Assembly (NCBI RefSeq): GCF_039555335.1
Contig: NC_092628.1
Coordinates: 66,853,292-66,917,291 of the forward strand
Direction: 5' to 3'
From: Amphiura filiformis
Lineage: Eukaryota; Echinodermata; Ophiuroidea; Amphilepidida; Amphiuridae
Length of the DNA: 64,000 nt
A program made the position numbers and the translations under genes. Below are positions 23,101 to 32,574 of the stretch, in pieces. The notes under the pieces are model-generated. The model was given only the letters and a program-made list of their open reading frames with translations, was not told where the DNA came from and made no database searches. Positions within the stretch are counted from its first letter, which is position 1, and each line of letters starts with the position of its first letter.

Positions 23101-26100
23101 TTTTTATCAAAATTCGACTATGGCATAGTCTACCACAGACCCTTAAAAGATAACCAACCTGGTTGATACCGACGATAACAAAGATACTGGTGATGAACAC
23201 GAAGGAAAGGGTGATGTCAGCCAGCACGTAGTCCACTGTCAACGCAACGATGTAGGAGTCAATGTCCAGATTACCAAACAAACCCGGAAGTTCTGCCTGG
23301 ATTTCATCTGGAGAAAGAAAAAACGTGGGTTACTCCTTCATGTAATTATACACGAAATTAGGGTTAGGGTTAGTTTAGGGTTAGGATTAGGTTTAGGGTT
23401 AGGATTAGGGTTAGGATTAGCTTACACGAAATAATTACATGAAGGATCGACCAAAACGTGGCTAAATCGTCCGTTAGTCCTTAGTGGTATTAGAGACTGG
23501 ATTCAGTTAGTCCTTTCTCGTTACCCAGAGGATGATTTAAGGAAGCCCCATCATGCACTGTAAAAGTGTTATCACTAGAGTTTCAACTGCCACTTTACTT
23601 TTCAAATCCCATTGAACTCTGTGCAAAAGATGTTGTTTTAGAATTGCCCGTGTGTCATTATTACTTGGTCGATTTCAGATTTAAAGTGATGTATGCATGA
23701 AGGATAATTCACACCTTCTGTAGATAACATAAAATGTGAAATCGACCAACTTTTTGAAGGTGTTTTTATTGTAAATATATCTGTCCAAATTCAAATTTAA
23801 CTATGCACGTGTGTATGCAGTGGGCGGGCAGTGGTGTCATGTTCACTCACACAGCTGTGCTAACCGCAAGACTTGCTGGGAAGTGCTTAAATCATCCTCT
23901 GCTCGTTACCCAAAAGGTTAGAGCAAATATTGTACCGTCCAAAAAGGATTGTCAAGACGCGCACAAGTCTTACAAAATGACATTTCCTGACTGACGTATA
24001 AGTTTGTAGAAATTAGCCTTAGTTGTGCCAGCTTAGCTTAGACCGGGGATGGGGATAGTGCGAGTCGTTATGGGTTGTTGTCGAGTTCCTACAGGAAGAT
24101 CATTTAAAACAAACAAACAAACATAATTGATCAAATTTATAATGTTTAAAACGTCAGATTAAGGGATGTATAGAGGGCGGGAACCTGGTTTGGATTCCAG
24201 AGGGAGTGTGTCTGTAAGAAAAGGGCTAGCTCAGATCGCGCGCCAAAGAAGCTATAGCAGTTCAGAAATTGCAATTATATCCTAGCCTTGAAAAAAAAAT
24301 AGGCAGAGCTGGGAATCGAACCCTGGACCTCCCCATTGTGAAAGGTTGAGAGGTTGGCCATTTATACTCTATAAAGATTTACATCACACCTGTATAGATA
24401 GAGTCCACAGAATATACCGGAGTGTTTTTATAATCTGTAAAAAATATGCATTTTGGGTTTCAACCAAAAACCGACTAAACCACGTTAATAGTTAGCATTT
24501 ATTATTTGCTTTAATCAGTTGATTGATTATAGTATTTTCTATTTTGAAGAGAAGAAAGAACTTGGGGACATCAAATTCTGGCCGTTCATTATTTATCATG
24601 CTTATGATTTGTCGTGCACTTCTCATAAATTAGACTTCTTCGTAGTCTACTTGCCCACTGTGCATACTCTTGCTATTACATTCAAGCATAAAACCCTGGT
24701 TTGTATTAATGTGTAATTGATAGCTTTTCAGATCTGATCTTTTCAGTCACCGTACTCCCTCTGTTTGCTAGCTTCCCAATACTCGGGCTTTCGCGATCAA
24801 TAAACTGGTAGATTCCAAAATCAGAGATGTTCAGTATTGAAGTGAGCCAGTAGAATTATGCAAAGATATGTTGCATTCAATAACATAATAATAATTATGC
24901 ATAATTATGTACTAAACTTTTACTGTCACTAACAATATAAACATTTTGTGACCATTTACTATTGAATACTTTAATTCGAATACATTATAAGTATAGTTAT
25001 GAATTCAACGGAATGCGTTCATCATGATTAAAAACATAATTATTTTATTTATCAAAAATCGACTATGGCATAGTCTACTCATGAATGCGTTTCAATTTAA
25101 TAACTTACACAGCGTATTCTCCGTATTATGGATGCCAGCCCAACTGAAGGAAAACGAAGCTATTCCCAGCAGTGCAATGACCTGCAAAAAAACAAAACAA
25201 ACAAAAAACGTACAAAGACGTAATTAACAAAGTTTTTAATTAAAAGTCAAGATATTAGACTTGTATAAATCAACAAGCTTGAGTGTCGACTCGAGTTGAG
25301 TCATATAGGCTCGAGCAGTCGATTCATTTGAGATTTGAGACTCACTTAAGTCCTGAGGTTCGAGTCCGATTCATTTGGGATTTGAAACTCGGGTCGAATC
25401 ACGAGTCCTCAAATGTCGAGTTCGAATCAAGTCGTTCAAATTCTTGTATATATAGCCTTCAATGCCATTCATGTTGTTTCTGAGTTGTATTAAGGAATCA
25501 GATATAAACGTTTGCACAGTATTTTTGTGTGACCTGAGATCAACTTGCATTCTGAATACGAGGAATGTCCCTCTGATATCAAATAATTTTGATTTTATGA
25601 AACTCGCGATAAAATACTAATTTTATGGCAAATTATTAAAATTTGAGAGTTTTTTTAAATTTGTTATATTTAACAGTCCTCAAAGTAAGCTTTATATATC
25701 TAATTATATGTATACTTTTTTTAAAGTACATAAATAGATTTATAAAGTTTACTTTGAAAAGTGTTTGTAGCTGGGATGAAAAGCCGACCATCGATTGACC
25801 TTTCATATTGAAGATATACATTTTCCCAAAAAGACTTTTGGGGGGGATGGGGGGGGGGGTAGGGAAAAAATCTATATCTTCGATACAAAAGGTATGATGG
25901 ACGAATTTTCATCCCGGCTACATAAACTTTAAGTAGCCTACATAACATATCATTAGATTTATACAATTTACTTCGCGGACTATTAAATTTCAAAATATCA
26001 ATTTTCCATCATTTACCATAAAGTGTGTATTATATCGCGAGTTACAAAAAAATCAAATTTATTTGATATCAGAAGGACTTTCTTCGTATTCAAAATTCGT

Positions 26101-29100
26101 TCTCAGGTCCTACAAAAAATACGTGAAAACTTTGCTATCCTAAAGTCGTGTTTACACGGTCGGACATAAGTGAGTTATCACCGGTAATAAGCGACTTATA
26201 ACCGGTAATAGTGACTTATTACCGGCAATAGCGACTTAAGTCTGACAGTGTGAACAAGACTTAACATCAGATGATTTGCTCAAAACCCTTTACACTTTTG
26301 TGGATGGAGTTCAGTTCTTCATGTTTGCATGTTTTAAAAGCGCTCGATGTTAAACACATAGGCCGTACGGTATACACTCGGAACACGGATGTGAATTTCA
26401 CTGCCGTGATTACTGTACGCGCCATTCAATTTGGAGCAGATTGCCAATTTAGACATTTTGGCAGATTGAAAACCGTTACTGCGGCGGCTCCCACAATCAA
26501 ATGTGTACAGTTTAAGTATTTAATAAAGGCATGCGCGGATCAGGATCAATCCCCACATGTACCCCCCCCCCCCCCCCTCCCACCACCACAAAAAAAAAGG
26601 AGAGAAGAGGAAGGGAGAATAGGAGAAAAAGAGAAGAGAAAAAGTTAAATTGCACCTTGCACGTAATTGAGTAAGCACTGAAGTATTTCGTGATCCCGGT
26701 CATAGCATCCTCTTTTTATGACATTTTGCAGTAGATATCCGCGAAAAAAGCTGGTCCTGGACCATACCATCGGGCCAAAATCGCATAAAAGCGATCGGTG
26801 CTCGCTTCGCTTATAACGTGCAATCGCTGCCATTAATAGACAAATCAACATAAAAATTATGTCAATCTCGCTGAAAAAAATTGACATGTTGATTGTGTCC
26901 AATAATAGGAGAACGTGTAGTTGTTGACATAAGCTAATTTACATAAAATCGGTGTATTGTGGGCGCATTCGTAACGTAGTGATTTGGAAATTGACACGTC
27001 AATTTCTAAATTGGCATATCAATTAGGCCTACATTTTAAATCTTTCTGTCGGTAATTTCAATTTTCAACCAATGATACGGAAGACCGGTTGCAGCAACCA
27101 ATAAACAGCAATAAATTCGACACTAGTTTTGAAATAATGAACATTTCTCCTAAGGTAATTGACATGTAAATTTTACGCAAATTAGCTTACTTATGTCGAT
27201 TACAAGTTCTGCTATTAGATGAAATCAACATATTATGTCGATTTCACTGAAAGAAATTGACATATATGTCAATTTGTCCATTTATGGCAGCGATCGCACG
27301 TCATATTCGCTCGCTATTCGTGAGGCGTCACGGTTTGTGAACGGGACTAGTTCTATTGCTGGTAGGCCTAATATGGCTGCGTTTTTGACCTTGACATCGA
27401 GCCAGTGTTTACGCTGCGCGCTGCGATGACACAGGGCCATGTTCGCCCTACACACCCCTACACTGTACACATCTGACATGTCCTACATCATTTTAAACGA
27501 TCTTTTCAAATGAAATTTTGTTGTTGTTTTTTCTTTCAAACCTGATATGTGCAATGTTTTGATACATTTCATCCAAATCTGTTGTGTGTCAGATATTACA
27601 GAGCAATTTTGAATGTATCTCTATAGATAGGCCTACCACAGGACCCAAGTGAAGTTTCTTTCATTTTTATTGAATATACCCAGGGTATATTTGGCCTATT
27701 TCATACTTTTTGGCAAATAATAATAAAATTGAAATTTGATCGAAATCGTTCTATAGCTTTTATAGGGCCTATTTGTCCCGGCTCCCATTGTGGCCTGTAC
27801 ACCATCCGCGATAATAAAAAAAGGGTAGTTTTTTCGTGGCTAGGCACGATACGGTTTAGGGTGTCAAAAACATGAAAATTGGGGAACTTAGGGTAGCAAA
27901 ATTGCAATTTGCTAATATGCGGAAATGCAATTTAGGGTATGAAATTTGACCCCGAATTTGACGCAAGGAATAAAATCCCTGTTTAGGGTTCGAAAACAGG
28001 CGCGTGTTACCTGTTTAGGGACAGGGTATCGACCGTATCGTTTTAGCCAAGGGTTAAATCCTTGTTTAGGGTGCTTCTCAAAAGTTGATTATCGCGGATG
28101 GTGTACACTGAGACTAGTCTCAGGTATTGTTATTTCACTCCAGAAAATTGATTTCAATTCGATTCAAATTCAATTCTTTCTACACCTGAGTCTTACTATT
28201 CAATTCCAATTCAATCCACCTTGCTTTAGAATTAATTCAATTCGATTCCAATTCAATTTTTCAATTTCAAAATCATTTCATTTCAATTCCAATCCAATGC
28301 AGTGAAATTAACAGCTAATCAATTTCAATTCAATTCTTAGCATTCATTTCAATTCCAATTCAATTCCAATTCCAATACAGTTGCAGTTTGTGTCAACCAA
28401 AGGCACACTGCAAAAACGGTGTCTGGAGATTGAACACTTTTTTGTCATTGATATGTAAACACATGTAAAATCTAAACACAAATGTCAAACTTTAAAACAT
28501 CAAGTGTTTAATATCTAAACACAAGGCATCAAATTACTAAACATGTTTAGCATTTAGACATGTTTACAAATCGAGGACAAGATGGTATCTAGAATGGTGT
28601 TTAATATCTAGACACTGTTTTTGCAGTGCATGTTTTAAATTTTACTACCAATTTTATAACACTAGAGTCAGCAGCACATTAAGTCAAAATCAAGTACACT
28701 AGTAGTACTACATGTCACAAAAGCATTTCAACAGAAGATACTAGTACTTTAGTTTTATGTTAACTCACTTTTCACATTCAAACAATGCAATTATTTTCTA
28801 AACTTAAGGTGTGTGGTACTATCGATAACGGGACTCTGTCCCCACACTGATCTCAAAGATGTCAAAAATCTTGTCTCCTGCTCCTCCTAAGATTTTACAC
28901 CCAAAAATCCTTGTACTTTTGAAAAAGTGTGAAAAAAGCTGTCAAAGATATAAGCATTTTCTTTAATGGTTTTATCACAATTTGTTCAAATGTACAATGA
29001 CTTTTGAGCATAAAAATTAGGAGCTTGAGAAAAATAGGGGCTTTATGATTATTGTCAAAAGTTTGAGATCTTTGGCAAGTTGGAGGGGGTCTCATACTCA

Positions 29101-30197
29101 CATTATCGATCATATCAAGCAATTTAAAACATTGGAAATGCTAAGAATCAATTTGCATCATACATGTATTAGAAGATATTAGTGTCTTTATGAACATAGA
29201 ACCTATAATTTTTCCACATGACAAGAGAGACAGTAGATATTCTTCTAAAGAAAGATAAAGAAGAACTCCCAAAAAGTCTCAAAAAGTTTAACTATACGGT
29301 ACCTGTGTATGAGAGATGATATCAATTTATCATGCTTTTAATTTTCTTCAATATATGTGTATTTTATGCTATCATTTTGAAATGAAAGCTTTCGAGAATA
29401 CTTAGTTGCAATAAGTTTTGTAACACTATTGATGTTAAATTTTTAATGTGCGTCTCTTGTGTGAATAAACCTGGAAGTGTATCAGAATTCAGAACGGGCA
29501 ATGACGGGGCAAGGACACTTTTTTTCAGATGGAATGATCTGGAATCACAGACATCTGCTTGTGAATTGAAATGCTGAATTGAAATCAAAGCTGAATTTCA
29601 TTTCAATTCCACTTCATTCTTCATCACTCAACATGATTTCAATTCCAATCCAATTCAATTCTTCATTGGTCACGATGATTTCAATTCCAATCCAATTCAA
29701 TTCATGCCCAAGCCCACTCATTTCGATTCCAATTCAATTCCAATGCATTGAAATGAAAATCGCCCAAAATTCATTTCAATTCAATTCGATTTCAATGCAT
29801 TGAATTAACGTTAGTCTCAGGTGTACAGGCCACAATTATTGGGAGTGAAAAAGAGAAACTGGCCTCTACTCCGGGAGAGTCTATGTAGGCCTATAGCATG
29901 ATTTGAGCGATACGTTCAACTCACTCGCAGTTTATATTGATAATAGACCTAAATTACTATTATAAACAACAAGCCCTCTAACATGCATACATAATATGTA
30001 GGATGACATGATGAAGAAAACAAAACTTTAGGCCTAGTATATTACTATTGATTAAATATAAGATTTCAATGAACATTTATATAATTATATAATTATGAAG
30101 AACTATATGAACTCGTAACACTTACTATGGAATAAACTGCACAGGCTATGGACCCAGACCGGATCCCACAACAGCAACACATCCTTATTATCGCCAT
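13960..30197 (-). CDS. Gene A: LAPTM-like four-helix membrane protein (gene span, spliced)
   Basis: Assembled from splice sites; exons (minus strand) are 30197-30126, 25181-25109, 23307-23159, 21589-21491, 19845-19774, probably 18994-18938, and 14100-13960. All junctions are GT-AG and keep frame, giving about 220 residues with the probable exon. Features: N-terminal CCCCGIRSGS; four hydrophobic segments (about 14-41, 76-96, 105-131 and 137-154); a cytosolic tail with PPAY at 203-206. This matches the layout of lysosomal LAPTM4/LAPTM5 (Mtp) proteins, which have a CC-C-R-G start, four helices and tail PY motifs that bind Nedd4-type ubiquitin ligases for sorting. Human relatives are 233-262 residues. 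Family assignment is by pattern, so another tetraspan family is possible. Gene B on the other strand is a clear paralogue. Confidence 0.8.
14101..15189. other. Gene A last intron, distal part
   Basis: Mostly unrecognised AT-rich DNA. The phrase ccagtggcggccggga at about 14695 resembles the left end of the CAGTGGCG-type elements, but no right end was found. Confidence 0.45.
15190..18715 (+). pseudogene. RTE-type LINE, broken, in a gene A intron
   Basis: Plus-strand blocks across many frame changes: endonuclease start ICTYNTRTL (about 15620) and WDIVGLSEIKRR; then, after an insertion at roughly 15786-16940, GVSFLLNKNIKDKVI (16990), VGKKEDAKETSVGNFGYKKR (about 17125-17180), IDYILCD (17310) and SDFRLVRSIANFNIRYERRK (17390-17450). 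Linker: EVEAILKSMKNGKYPGPDD (17835-17890). RT: ILHKKGDTKDLKIYRPISLL (17960-18015), GFRSNFSPTIDHLQAVDQLV (18115-18170), LAFVDYEKAFDSVE (18210-18245), GVRQGDTMSPKLF (18375-18412) and the catalytic MFADDIVII (18499-18525). These are RTE/BovB-like motifs. It lies antisense to gene A and is dead. The 15190-15600 part is probably its 5' leader. Confidence 0.8.
15791..16538. mobile_element. Fold-back element inside the RTE LINE
   Basis: The left segment tagattccgctcatctgatt (15808) pairs with the complement at 16331-16360 (aaccaatcaaatgagaagaa). Immediately after, 16381-16538 is a near-perfect palindrome with a loop near 16455-16465 (agcttcgcttcggg). It interrupts the endonuclease reading frame of the LINE. 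The sequence from 16539 to about 16940 is also foreign to the LINE but was not identified. Confidence 0.65.
18720..18860. repeat. Fragment of dispersed repeat family C
   Basis: The words gatggacggcttttcctccc, acatatcattagatttatga and tttacttcgaggactgttaa match, in order, the right arm of the fold-back at 25510-26130. Only one arm is present. Confidence 0.6.
18938..18994 (-). CDS. Gene A probable exon 6 (cytosolic tail)
   Basis: A 57-nt open segment, YQEYRDGRGRISDANRVNE, lies between a cag acceptor (after gcgtcctgtcg) and a gtagga donor. It is phase 0 at both ends, so it can be included or skipped without changing frame. Its base composition is richer in G and C than the surrounding intron. 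A charged juxtamembrane segment fits here, after the fourth helix. No homologue was found in gene B, so this exon is less certain than the others. Confidence 0.55.
19565..19645. repeat. Short dispersed repeat fragment
   Basis: The phrase ataaacggaatttatatagc followed by gccgtagcat and aaagcgcttaatc has the look of a widespread marine-invertebrate short repeat tail. There is only one copy in the window, so the support is from pattern memory alone. Confidence 0.3.
19774..19845 (-). CDS. Gene A exon 5
   Basis: Acceptor tctacctttgcag; codes IGYEYGGVAIVAELIALFPF then FITD; donor gtaagt, phase 0. It forms the fourth helix. The counterpart in gene B is two codons longer and ends in a similar FLIGD. 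Confidence 0.85.
20437..20447 (-). promoter_or_regulatory. tRNA/SINE B-box-like motif
   Basis: On the minus strand this reads GGTTCAAATCC inside a T-arm-like stem (ccagg...cctgg). No A box or cloverleaf is present because the hAT-like MITE has inserted directly beside it. It is most likely a SINE or tRNA-derived relic. Confidence 0.4.
20453..20959. mobile_element. hAT-like MITE, 507-bp copy
   Basis: Starts CCCGGGGGGGGCACTC and ends GAGTGCCCC...CCCGGG, flanked by the exact 8-bp duplication acctggga (20445-20452 and 20960-20967). The next 25 bp of the ends (aactttggaagtgacggg and complement) also pair. The interior is the same kind of gggtcattgggta repeats as in the 7135 copy, in the opposite orientation. 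Confidence 0.88.
20978..21290. repeat. Palindrome (about 145-bp arms)
   Basis: atttgaattacgttctggta at the left pairs with its complement near 21240-21270; the loop around 21125-21150 contains aagcttttttcgtgg. It is part of fold-back family F. Confidence 0.8.
21491..21589 (-). CDS. Gene A exon 4
   Basis: Acceptor attttttccacag; 33 codons beginning DNKQLLSPFIVAKSVGFVWY, donor gtaagg, phase 0. It forms the third helix. The length is identical to gene B exon 4, with 10 of 33 residues the same, including the D-x-K and PF-x-VA patterns and the central WY. Confidence 0.87.
22085..22275. mobile_element. GC-rich MITE fragment ending GCGCCGCCACTG
   Basis: Runs of gggggcaaa alternate with AT-rich DNA, and the right end tagcgccgccactg matches the CAGTGGCG terminus style. 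The left terminus was not found. Confidence 0.45.
22332..23133. repeat. Dispersed repeat H, copy 1, split by a GC-rich insertion
   Basis: Matches 24631-25078 from tagacttctccgtagtctac to the terminal hairpin gactatggcatagtc. The sequence from about 22690 to 23078 is absent from copy 2 and is a foreign element rich in gggcggcaaa words, ending at acgccactg. The repeat ends 25 nt from the donor of gene A exon 3. Confidence 0.7.
23159..23307 (-). CDS. Gene A exon 3
   Basis: Acceptor ctttctccag; codes a polar luminal loop (EIQAELPGLFGNLDIDSY) followed by the second helix (VLADITLSFVFITSIFVIVG) and ends INQ at a gttggt donor, phase 0. It is nine residues longer in the loop than gene B exon 3. A telomere-like repeat starts 27 nt upstream of the acceptor. 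Confidence 0.85.
23334..23446. mobile_element. 113-bp palindromic element with telomere-like TTAGGG repeats
   Basis: The ends tccttcatgtaattat and complement (attacatgaagga) enclose about 60 bp of TTAGGG with TTAGGA and TTTAGGG variants (23357-23420). It sits in gene A intron 2, with its edge 27 nt upstream of the exon 3 acceptor. Confidence 0.7.
24301..24365 (-). other. tRNA-derived 3'-half relic
   Basis: The minus strand reads AGGGTTCGATTCCCAGCTCT, a perfect T-arm with the B-box GGTTCGATTCC and a partial acceptor stem, followed by a T run. An anticodon-arm-like stem (cctc...gagg) precedes it, but no 5' acceptor strand or D arm pairs with it. Best read as a tRNA pseudogene or SINE piece. 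Confidence 0.45.
24631..25078. repeat. Dispersed repeat H, copy 2
   Basis: Uninterrupted relative of 22332-23133. Both ends carry small hairpins (agacttcttcgtagtct and gactatggcatagtc). It ends 30 nt from the donor of gene A exon 2. Confidence 0.7.
25109..25181 (-). CDS. Gene A exon 2
   Basis: Acceptor tttttttgcag, then VIALLGIASFSFSWAGIHNT and ENTL; donor TGT|gtaagt in phase 1. It completes the first membrane helix begun in exon 1. The phase is the same as gene B exon 2. A copy of a dispersed repeat lies only 30 nt beyond the donor. Confidence 0.82.
25270..25440. repeat. Degenerate gactcgag-type repeat
   Basis: Variants of gactcgag, gagtccgattcatttg and gggatttga recur about every 30-50 bp. 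There is no coding sense. Confidence 0.5.
25510..26130. mobile_element. Fold-back family C, complete copy
   Basis: The ends gtttgcacagtatttttgtg and the complement ending aatacgtgaaaac pair, and pairing continues inward through gaatacgaggaatg, ctctgatatcaaat and the gctgggatgaaaagccgacc region. A G-rich loop lies near 25840. It is in gene A intron 1. Confidence 0.75.
26141..26263. mobile_element. 123-bp MITE with internal 20-bp repeats
   Basis: The terminal arms taaagtcgtgtttacac and gtgtgaacaagactta are inverted copies. The middle holds about three copies of an approximately 20-bp unit built on gacttattaccggtaata. Confidence 0.65.
26800..27315. mobile_element. 516-bp fold-back element
   Basis: gctcgcttcgcttataacgt at the left pairs with the complement at 27290-27314, continuing through gcaatcgctgcc and the aattgacat words. 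There is no coding content. Confidence 0.65.
27797..28107. mobile_element. 311-bp MITE with perfect 19-bp terminal inverted repeats
   Basis: gtacaccatccgcgataat at the left is the exact complement of the right end at 28089-28107. The interior repeats tttagggt/cttagggt words at least six times. Confidence 0.85.
28140..28385. repeat. ttcaattccaattcaa minisatellite, left block
   Basis: Short irregular repeats of caattc and caattcc; the sister block is at 29560-29812. Confidence 0.75.
28406..28628. mobile_element. 223-bp MITE with CACTGCAAAAAC termini
   Basis: cactgcaaaaacggtgtctg pairs with the complement at the right end (agacactgtttttgcagtg). The interior carries repeated tctaaacacaa phrases. 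Confidence 0.8.
29560..29812. repeat. ttcaattccaattcaa minisatellite, right block
   Basis: Same unit and orientation as 28140-28385, ending next to the outer right terminus. Confidence 0.75.
29846..30125. other. Gene A intron 1, proximal end
   Basis: No recognised feature between the composite element and the exon 1 donor. Confidence 0.5.
30126..30197 (-). CDS. Gene A exon 1
   Basis: Codes MAIIRMCCCCGIRSGSIACA and then VYSI, 24 codons, ending at a gtaagtg donor in phase 0. The Cys cluster just after the start and the following G-x-R-x-G-S match exon 1 of gene B at 14 of 24 positions. The start is the first in-frame ATG after an A-rich leader, which matches gene B (aaaATGGC in both). Confidence 0.85.
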
Positions 30198-30514
30198 TTT
30201 CGTTTTTCCTGATGCGTGACAAAAATATTATTGCATGAACTTGAAGCGCAACCAAACGACAACCTTTCTATTCAAGGAGTGGTGCTTCCGTGCTGCAATG
30301 AAATAAAATAATTGTCGCGTGTCGTGCGGAATATGGAAGCGTAGACTAGGCTACTCCACAGTCCAAGTTGAGTGTGGGTATGAAAACTATTGTGCGACTC
30401 ATATTCAGTGATTTGCTCATGCGGATGATTGCAAAAATCATCAAAATTCGGATTTGGACACCTTTTAAAGTGTCAAAGCTGTGAACATATAGCCTGCTAG
30501 ACCCAAAAGCCATG
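30198..30514 (-). promoter_or_regulatory. Upstream region of gene A
   Basis: This should hold the 5' UTR and promoter of gene A by position. No TATA box or other defined promoter element was identified with confidence. Confidence 0.35.
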
Positions 30515-31151
30515 TATACTGCGCCAATAAAGTATCCTTACAGTTGGAAAAATAATCACAATTTTAAAACTGAACAATATTGGGGTAAATAATCCTGCAC
30601 ATTATGACACCACATTGAATCCAATGTGACCTCAAGAAGTAAAGTTACAAGCATTTGAATAGACGAAGGTCCAGTTTTAAAAGTGACAAACTGGCCTATA
30701 CAAGGCGCAAAAAGATTCCAACAAGCGAAACAAAGTGACAACACAGTTTCTTCAATGAAGCGTTATTTAAAGCAGTTTTATTTCAGTTTTACTTCTCTGT
30801 ACTTTTCAAAGCTTTCATTTTATTTGTCAGTTCTTTTGTTTCAATTTTCTTTTGTTCCTTTTGTTTTAAATTAAAGCCAAACGCATAAATTAGCCATTCA
30901 CCACTCTCAACCCAGATGTCTAGTCTGTGGTGTTTTGAATAGGCTAGTTTGTCACTTTTAAAACTGTACCTTCGTCTAATCAAATGCTTGTAACTTTGCT
31001 TCTTGAAGTCACATTGGATTCAATGTGGTGTCATAATGTGCAGGATATGTGCTAGTGCATATGTTAAAAAAACAAATTTACCCCAATATTGTTCAGTTCG
31101 GAAATTGTGATTATTTTTCCAAGTGTAAGGATACTTTATTGGCGCAGTATA
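30515..31151. mobile_element. 637-bp mariner/Tc1-type MITE (fold-back)
   Basis: tatactgcgccaataaagta at the left is the exact complement of the right end, and the arms pair for about 190 bp (30515-30705 against 30945-31151). Ends next to TA fit a TA-target transposon. Confidence 0.82.
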
Positions 31152-31364
31152 TTTAGACGACATATTAAGACATTTTACACGCATGTATATTTTGAATGGG
31201 GCTTCAATTTTGTACTGCTGCTTTCCTTGTTTTTGTTTTTATTTTGTCAATTTTTTATTACAAAAATAGGCCTACCTAATGACAATTTAAAGGACTTCAC
31301 GTTTAGGAAAATTATACAGAATTTTTATTTTTTACACTCTCGCTGGGCTCACTGAATTTGTTTT

Positions 31365-31405
31365 TTGTTTGTTTTTGTTTTGTTTTTGTTTTGTTTTTGG
31401 GGTTT
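31365..31405. repeat. (GTTTTT)n-type simple repeat
   Basis: Repeated gtttttgtttt units. Confidence 0.85.
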
Positions 31406-31586
31406 TCTTAACTACTACCGTCTGTCCAATTAAAGACCCGGTTTTTTTATTGCTTATTTAAATATGTTTTCGAAAATAAGTCATGAAAGAATTTATAATT
31501 ATCGATGGGTGTGACTTCAGTGAAGAACAATCAGGAGGCCCAATTGAGTGCATTTGGGGAAAGTGAAACGCCCTTATAAAAGCTCT

Positions 31587-32155
31587 CAGTGCTAGTGGCG
31601 TAACCAGACCTGACCTTGGGGGTAAGATTTAACAATTTCCCAACTTCTGATCAAAAGCTGTAGTATTTATGTGCGAGCGATAGTACACCATGAGCGGCCG
31701 TTAATGGGTCCACAGGGGCCCCCCGGCGGGGACCCAGGGGGCGGAGTCCCCTTAAGCTTCTGGTTTTAGGCATATTATAAGCTAAAAAATCGGTGTTTCA
31801 GAGTACAAATTTCACAATGAAAGTATAGCATAGATTTGTTTGAAGGTGCACTGAGATTTGCACAACAGTTATCTGTTATCCTTGATTTTAGATATATCAA
31901 TAAATAATGTGCAAAAATTAAAACTAAAATTTATACAATATGGTGAACACTATTAGGCCTATAGCTTATAGGTCTTTTCCATTTTTCATTCTTCCTTCCT
32001 CTTCTTCCCTCTTTCTTTCCTATTCTTCTCTTCTCCCTTTCTCTTTTTTCTCCCCTCTTTTTTCTCCTTTCCCCCTTTTCCCCCTTCCCTATTTTTTGCT
32101 CGTCTTCCCAGTTTTTGTGAGGGGGCAGCTTGCTCCCCCACTAGTTACGCCACTG
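31587..32155. mobile_element. CAGTGGCGTAAC-type hAT-like MITE
   Basis: The right end gttacgccactg is the complement of gtggcgtaac near the left end. Flanks aaagctct (31579-31586) and aacgctct (32156-32163) are an 8-bp duplication with one mismatch. It contains a GC-rich block (31700-31755) and a long pyrimidine tract (31985-32095). Confidence 0.65.
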
Positions 32156-32574
32156 AACGCTCTGAAAGGCACCGAATTTGGGCGAATAGTGTGCTATTTG
32201 GGTGATTTTTGTGAAAAATCGGTACACTGATATACTTTTGAAGTTCTATTTGAAGGAAATAAAATTAGGACTGTGGAATAGTCTAAATTTCTAAATGCAA
32301 GTCTGATCCTGTGCATATGGGTATCCGGGTCATTAGTCAATGTCATGTTGGTTGCCGTGCATAGTCCGACGAATAGCACTTTTTTCATAGTTATCAGACT
32401 TAACTCTCAGACTATGATCAGCTATCTCACATGGACCAAAAAAGACGAAACGTGAAAGTCCATCAGTGACCACGCCAGCCCGTTTCGGGCGGGGCGGTTC
32501 GTGGATTTTCGTGGTTTAAATCTTTCTTGAACATGTTGAGCGATCAAAGTTTGAGTGTATAGGCTGGTAACCCC

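Larger units (their letters stand above)
27782..29845. mobile_element. Composite inverted-repeat element with subterminal minisatellites
   Basis: The outer ends ctcccattgtggcctgtaca (27782) and the complement gtgtacaggccacaatt...gggag (29821-29845) pair. Inside the left end is a second TIR element (27797-28107). Next comes a block of ttcaattccaattcaa variants (28140-28385) that recurs in the same orientation just before the right end (29560-29812). A 223-bp MITE (28406-28628) is nested in the middle. Confidence 0.65.

Noticed and set aside
24301-24365. Functional tRNA gene
   Set aside because: T arm and B box are good, but no D arm, A box or paired acceptor stem was found.
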